A stretch of DNA of 8,349 bases from Planctomycetaceae bacterium (GTDB lineage: Bacteria; Planctomycetota; Planctomycetia; Pirellulales; UBA1268), in the NCBI GenBank assembly GCA_009691925.1, contig SIAG01000174.1, positions 1 through 8,349 of the forward strand. The letters are read 5' to 3'. This document shows positions 6,899 to 8,349 of the stretch, piece after piece. Position 1 is the first letter of the stretch, and each line of letters opens with the position of its first letter. A program made the translations under genes and the position numbers. The notes beneath the pieces were generated by a model. The model was not told the DNA's origin. It did not search any database and saw only the letters and a program-made list of their open reading frames with translations.

Positions 6899-8016
6899 AC
6901 AGCTGCCCGACGCGTGGGATGACCGTGGTGCGCGGATGGATGGTCGTCATCGTGGCGCTCCTGGGGGGCGCAGAGGGGTGGGGGGGCGCAGAGGGGTGGG
7001 GGGGCGCGGAGGCGTGGGGGGCGTCGCCCGAGGAGACGATCGCCGGGGCCGCGCACCGCGTGGTGAAGCTCTACGGGGCCGGGGGCGTGCGCGGCCTCGA
7101 GGCGTACCAGACAGGAATCCTCGTCAGTCCGGGTGGACACATCGTCACGGTTCTCAGCACGGTGCTCGATTCCGATTCGATCGATTGCGTGCTCGACGAC
7201 GGTCGACGGTATTCGGCGACGCTCCTCGGCGCCGATCCGCGCCGCGAACTGGCGGTGCTGTCGATCGCCGGGGAGGATTTCCCCTGCTACGAACTTCCTC
7301 CGCCGGACCGGCTCCCCACCGACCCGGCCGGCGCGCTTAAGCCGGTGGCTCGTGTCGCGCCGGGGAGCCGGGTGTTCGCCCTCTCGAATCTGTTCGGCGT
7401 GGCCGTCGGCGACGAGCGCGTGAGCGCCCAGCACGGCGTCGTATCGGCCGTCGTTCCCCTCGAGGCCCGGCGCGGGGCGCACGAGGCCCCGTACCGCGGC
7501 GACGTCTACATCCTTGACTGCACGACGAGCAATCCCGGCTCCGCTGGAGGCGCCCTCGTCGATTGGCGGGGTCGATTGGTCGGCATGCTCGGGAAGGAAT
7601 TGCGCGCCACCGCGACCGGCGTGTGGCTCAACTACGCGCTGCCGATCGACGAGGTAGCCCGTGGCTACCGCGGCGTCCTCGGCGCTGGGCCCGACGCCGA
7701 GGCAGCGTCCCCCGACCCCGACACGCTCCCCTACGACGTCGTCCTCCTCGGCGTTGTCCTCGTCTCCGACCTCCTCGACAAGACGCCGCCGTTCGTGGAG
7801 AGCATCCGTGATGGATCGGTGGCCGCCGGGGCCGGTTTGCGTCCCGACGATCTCCTCGTCGCGGTCAACGGTCGTTCCGTTGCCTCCCGTTCGGCTGTGC
7901 AACAACGGCTGGCCGCCCTCGCTGACGGCGATCCGGTCCGGTTGACTGTGATCCGGGATGGCGGCATCGTCGAATGTGACCTCGGGCCGAAGCCGCTGGC
8001 CGGCAGGAGACCATAG
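6895..8016 (+). CDS. Catalytically dead HtrA-like pseudoprotease with PDZ domain
   Basis: This 373-residue trypsin-fold protein is homologous to gene 5 but has lost every catalytic residue. Where gene 5 has LTNFHVV, this has VTVLSTV (Ser88 for His). TGDVALIKL becomes RRELAVLSI (Glu118 for Asp), and NPGNSGG becomes NPGSAGG (Ala217 for Ser). The surrounding fold is kept: GILVSPGG, CVLDDGRRYSATLLGADP, FALSNLFGV and WLNYALPIDEV. A PDZ domain lies at ~280-365 (VESIRDGSVAAGAGLRPDDL, LLVAVNGRSV). A signal peptide (WMVVIVALLGG) runs into a GGAEGW hexapeptide repeat, with likely cleavage near WGA|SPEE. The frame is intact, so it is a maintained gene rather than a decayed one. It probably binds peptides through the PDZ domain or pairs with the active protease next door. 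Start: ATGA overlap plus GGAGG. It cannot be a serine protease by the usual mechanism. Confidence 0.92.
   Translation: MNSCPTRGMTVVRGWMVVIVALLGGAEGWGGAEGWGGAEAWGASPEETIAGAAHRVVKLYGAGGVRGLEAYQTGILVSPGGHIVTVLSTVLDSDSIDCVLDDGRRYSATLLGADPRRELAVLSIAGEDFPCYELPPPDRLPTDPAGALKPVARVAPGSRVFALSNLFGVAVGDERVSAQHGVVSAVVPLEARRGAHEAPYRGDVYILDCTTSNPGSAGGALVDWRGRLVGMLGKELRATATGVWLNYALPIDEVARGYRGVLGAGPDAEAASPDPDTLPYDVVLLGVVLVSDLLDKTPPFVESIRDGSVAAGAGLRPDDLLVAVNGRSVASRSAVQQRLAALADGDPVRLTVIRDGGIVECDLGPKPLAGRRP
6963..7016 (+). repeat. Three 18-bp G-rich direct repeats in the gene 6 signal peptide region
   Basis: Units are at 6963-6980 and 6981-6998 (identical, ggggggcgcagaggggtg) and 6999-7016 (variant with gcgga and gcgtg). 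They are in frame and encode GGAEGW, GGAEGW, GGAEAW directly after the hydrophobic core of the signal peptide. The runs of 4 to 7 G fit a G-quadruplex pattern on the coding (mRNA) strand. Confidence 0.92.
8005..8009 (+). promoter_or_regulatory. Ribosome binding site for gene 7
   Basis: AGGAG lies 7 nt before the ATG at 8017, which directly follows the TAG stop of gene 6. It favours 8017 over the internal ATG at 8077, which itself has GGAGG at 8065-8069. Confidence 0.75.
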
Positions 8017-8349
8017 ATGCGCGCGAAGAATCAGGCCGGCGGCGTTCCGGGGGGGCAGGGCAGGGGAGGGGTGTGGATGGTTTCGTGGCTGGCAGTCGCG
8101 ATCCTCGCGTCAGTTTGGGGAGCGCGGGCCGGCGGGGCCGAAGGTGTGGGGCTCGAGGAGGAGGCGGCTTTCCAGGCCGCCGCCGCCGCGGTCGCTCCGG
8201 CGGTGGTCCGGGTTGAGGTAGCGGGCGTCTCCGAGGCTGGCCTGGGTGGGCCAGCCGAGGCTTCCCCGGCATCAGGGCCCTCGAGCGGGTTTGTGGTCGG
8301 TGCCGACGGCTGGGTCGTGGCGACGTCGTTTGCTGTTCCCAAGGATGCG
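8017..8349 (+). CDS. N-terminus of a third HtrA-like protein, probable pseudoprotease (3' partial)
   Basis: The frame is open for 111 codons to the right edge of the window. Residues 1-20 are a Gly/Arg-rich n-region, then MVSWLAVAILASVWG forms a hydrophobic core with likely cleavage at ARA|GG (after residue 38). Residues 51-68 (AFQAAAAAVAPAVVRVEV) match the first helix and strand of HtrA-type trypsin domains. Residues 90-107 (SGFVVGADGWVVATSFAV) match the SGVLVSxxGYALTNFHVV region of gene 5. In that alignment the catalytic His becomes Phe105, so the protein is probably inactive; the Asp and Ser sites lie outside the window. A short Gly/Ala/Ser/Pro insert (70-89) precedes this block. The gene directly abuts gene 6 and belongs to the same operon. 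The family is assigned from about 60 residues only. Confidence 0.85.
   Translation, partial: MRAKNQAGGVPGGQGRGGVWMVSWLAVAILASVWGARAGGAEGVGLEEEAAFQAAAAAVAPAVVRVEVAGVSEAGLGGPAEASPASGPSSGFVVGADGWVVATSFAVPKDA

Noticed and set aside
7138..7140. His82 of gene 6 as a substitute catalytic His
   Set aside because: It aligns with Tyr94 of gene 5, six residues before the catalytic His, so it would not reach the active site; the Asp and Ser positions are also lost.
5177..7905. Long minus-strand frames (536 and 458 codons) opposite the proteases
   Set aside because: The plus strand here encodes clear trypsin and PDZ domains; the antisense products are Arg/Asp-rich with no motifs.
1..8349. CRISPR arrays, tRNA/rRNA, insertion sequences, terminators
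   Set aside because: No regularly spaced repeats, no cloverleaf or rRNA-like sequence, no transposase frame or terminal inverted repeats, and no GC hairpin followed by a T-run were seen. The only gap between genes is 10 nt.

Overview
The window is a very GC-rich (roughly 70% by eye), plus-strand-only, tightly packed gene cluster. I place it in the Planctomycetes, most likely the Pirellulales. The basis is gene 5, whose trypsin-like domain, PDZ domain and long C-terminal tail match, as I recall it, a protease family of that group. The exported NPCBM-like, coiled-coil and low-complexity proteins and the strong C/G third-position codon use also fit. The placement rests on recognising families from the sequence, not on a database search.

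Layout. (1) 1-594 is the C-terminal end of a large protein that enters from the left edge. It has a Gly-rich linker with 18-bp repeats and then a helical tail. (2) 591-2492 is an exported coiled-coil protein with a 128-residue disordered Gly/Pro/Glu/Lys linker. (3) 2503-3645 is an exported helical, TPR-like protein ending in a 'WGNLPP...YREAIEQYF' tail. (4) 3642-4973 is an exported beta-rich protein with about four hairpin repeats and a C-terminal NPCBM/NEW2-like domain. (5) 4970-6898 is an exported HtrA-like serine protease with an intact His/Asp/Ser triad, a PDZ domain and a family-specific C-terminal domain. (6) 6895-8016 is a second HtrA-like protein in which all three catalytic residues are replaced (Ser/Glu/Ala). 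(7) 8017-8349 is the start of a third HtrA-like protein that runs off the right edge and has Phe where the catalytic His should be.

Four of the six junctions are 4-bp ATGA stop/start overlaps, one is TAGATG with no gap, and one has a 10-nt gap. This is almost certainly a single translationally coupled operon. No promoter, terminator, RNA gene or mobile element is visible. There is no intergenic stretch longer than 10 nt.

Genes 2 to 7 all begin with signal-peptide-like segments, so the products probably act together outside the cytoplasm. The most interesting feature is one active HtrA-type protease encoded next to one clear and one probable pseudoprotease paralogue. They lie behind helical scaffold-like proteins of a kind I associate with MoxR/DUF58/vWA loci in planctomycetes. 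I infer an envelope protein-quality or protein-assembly system in which inactive PDZ proteins act as adaptors or regulators of the active protease. The sequence does not prove this.
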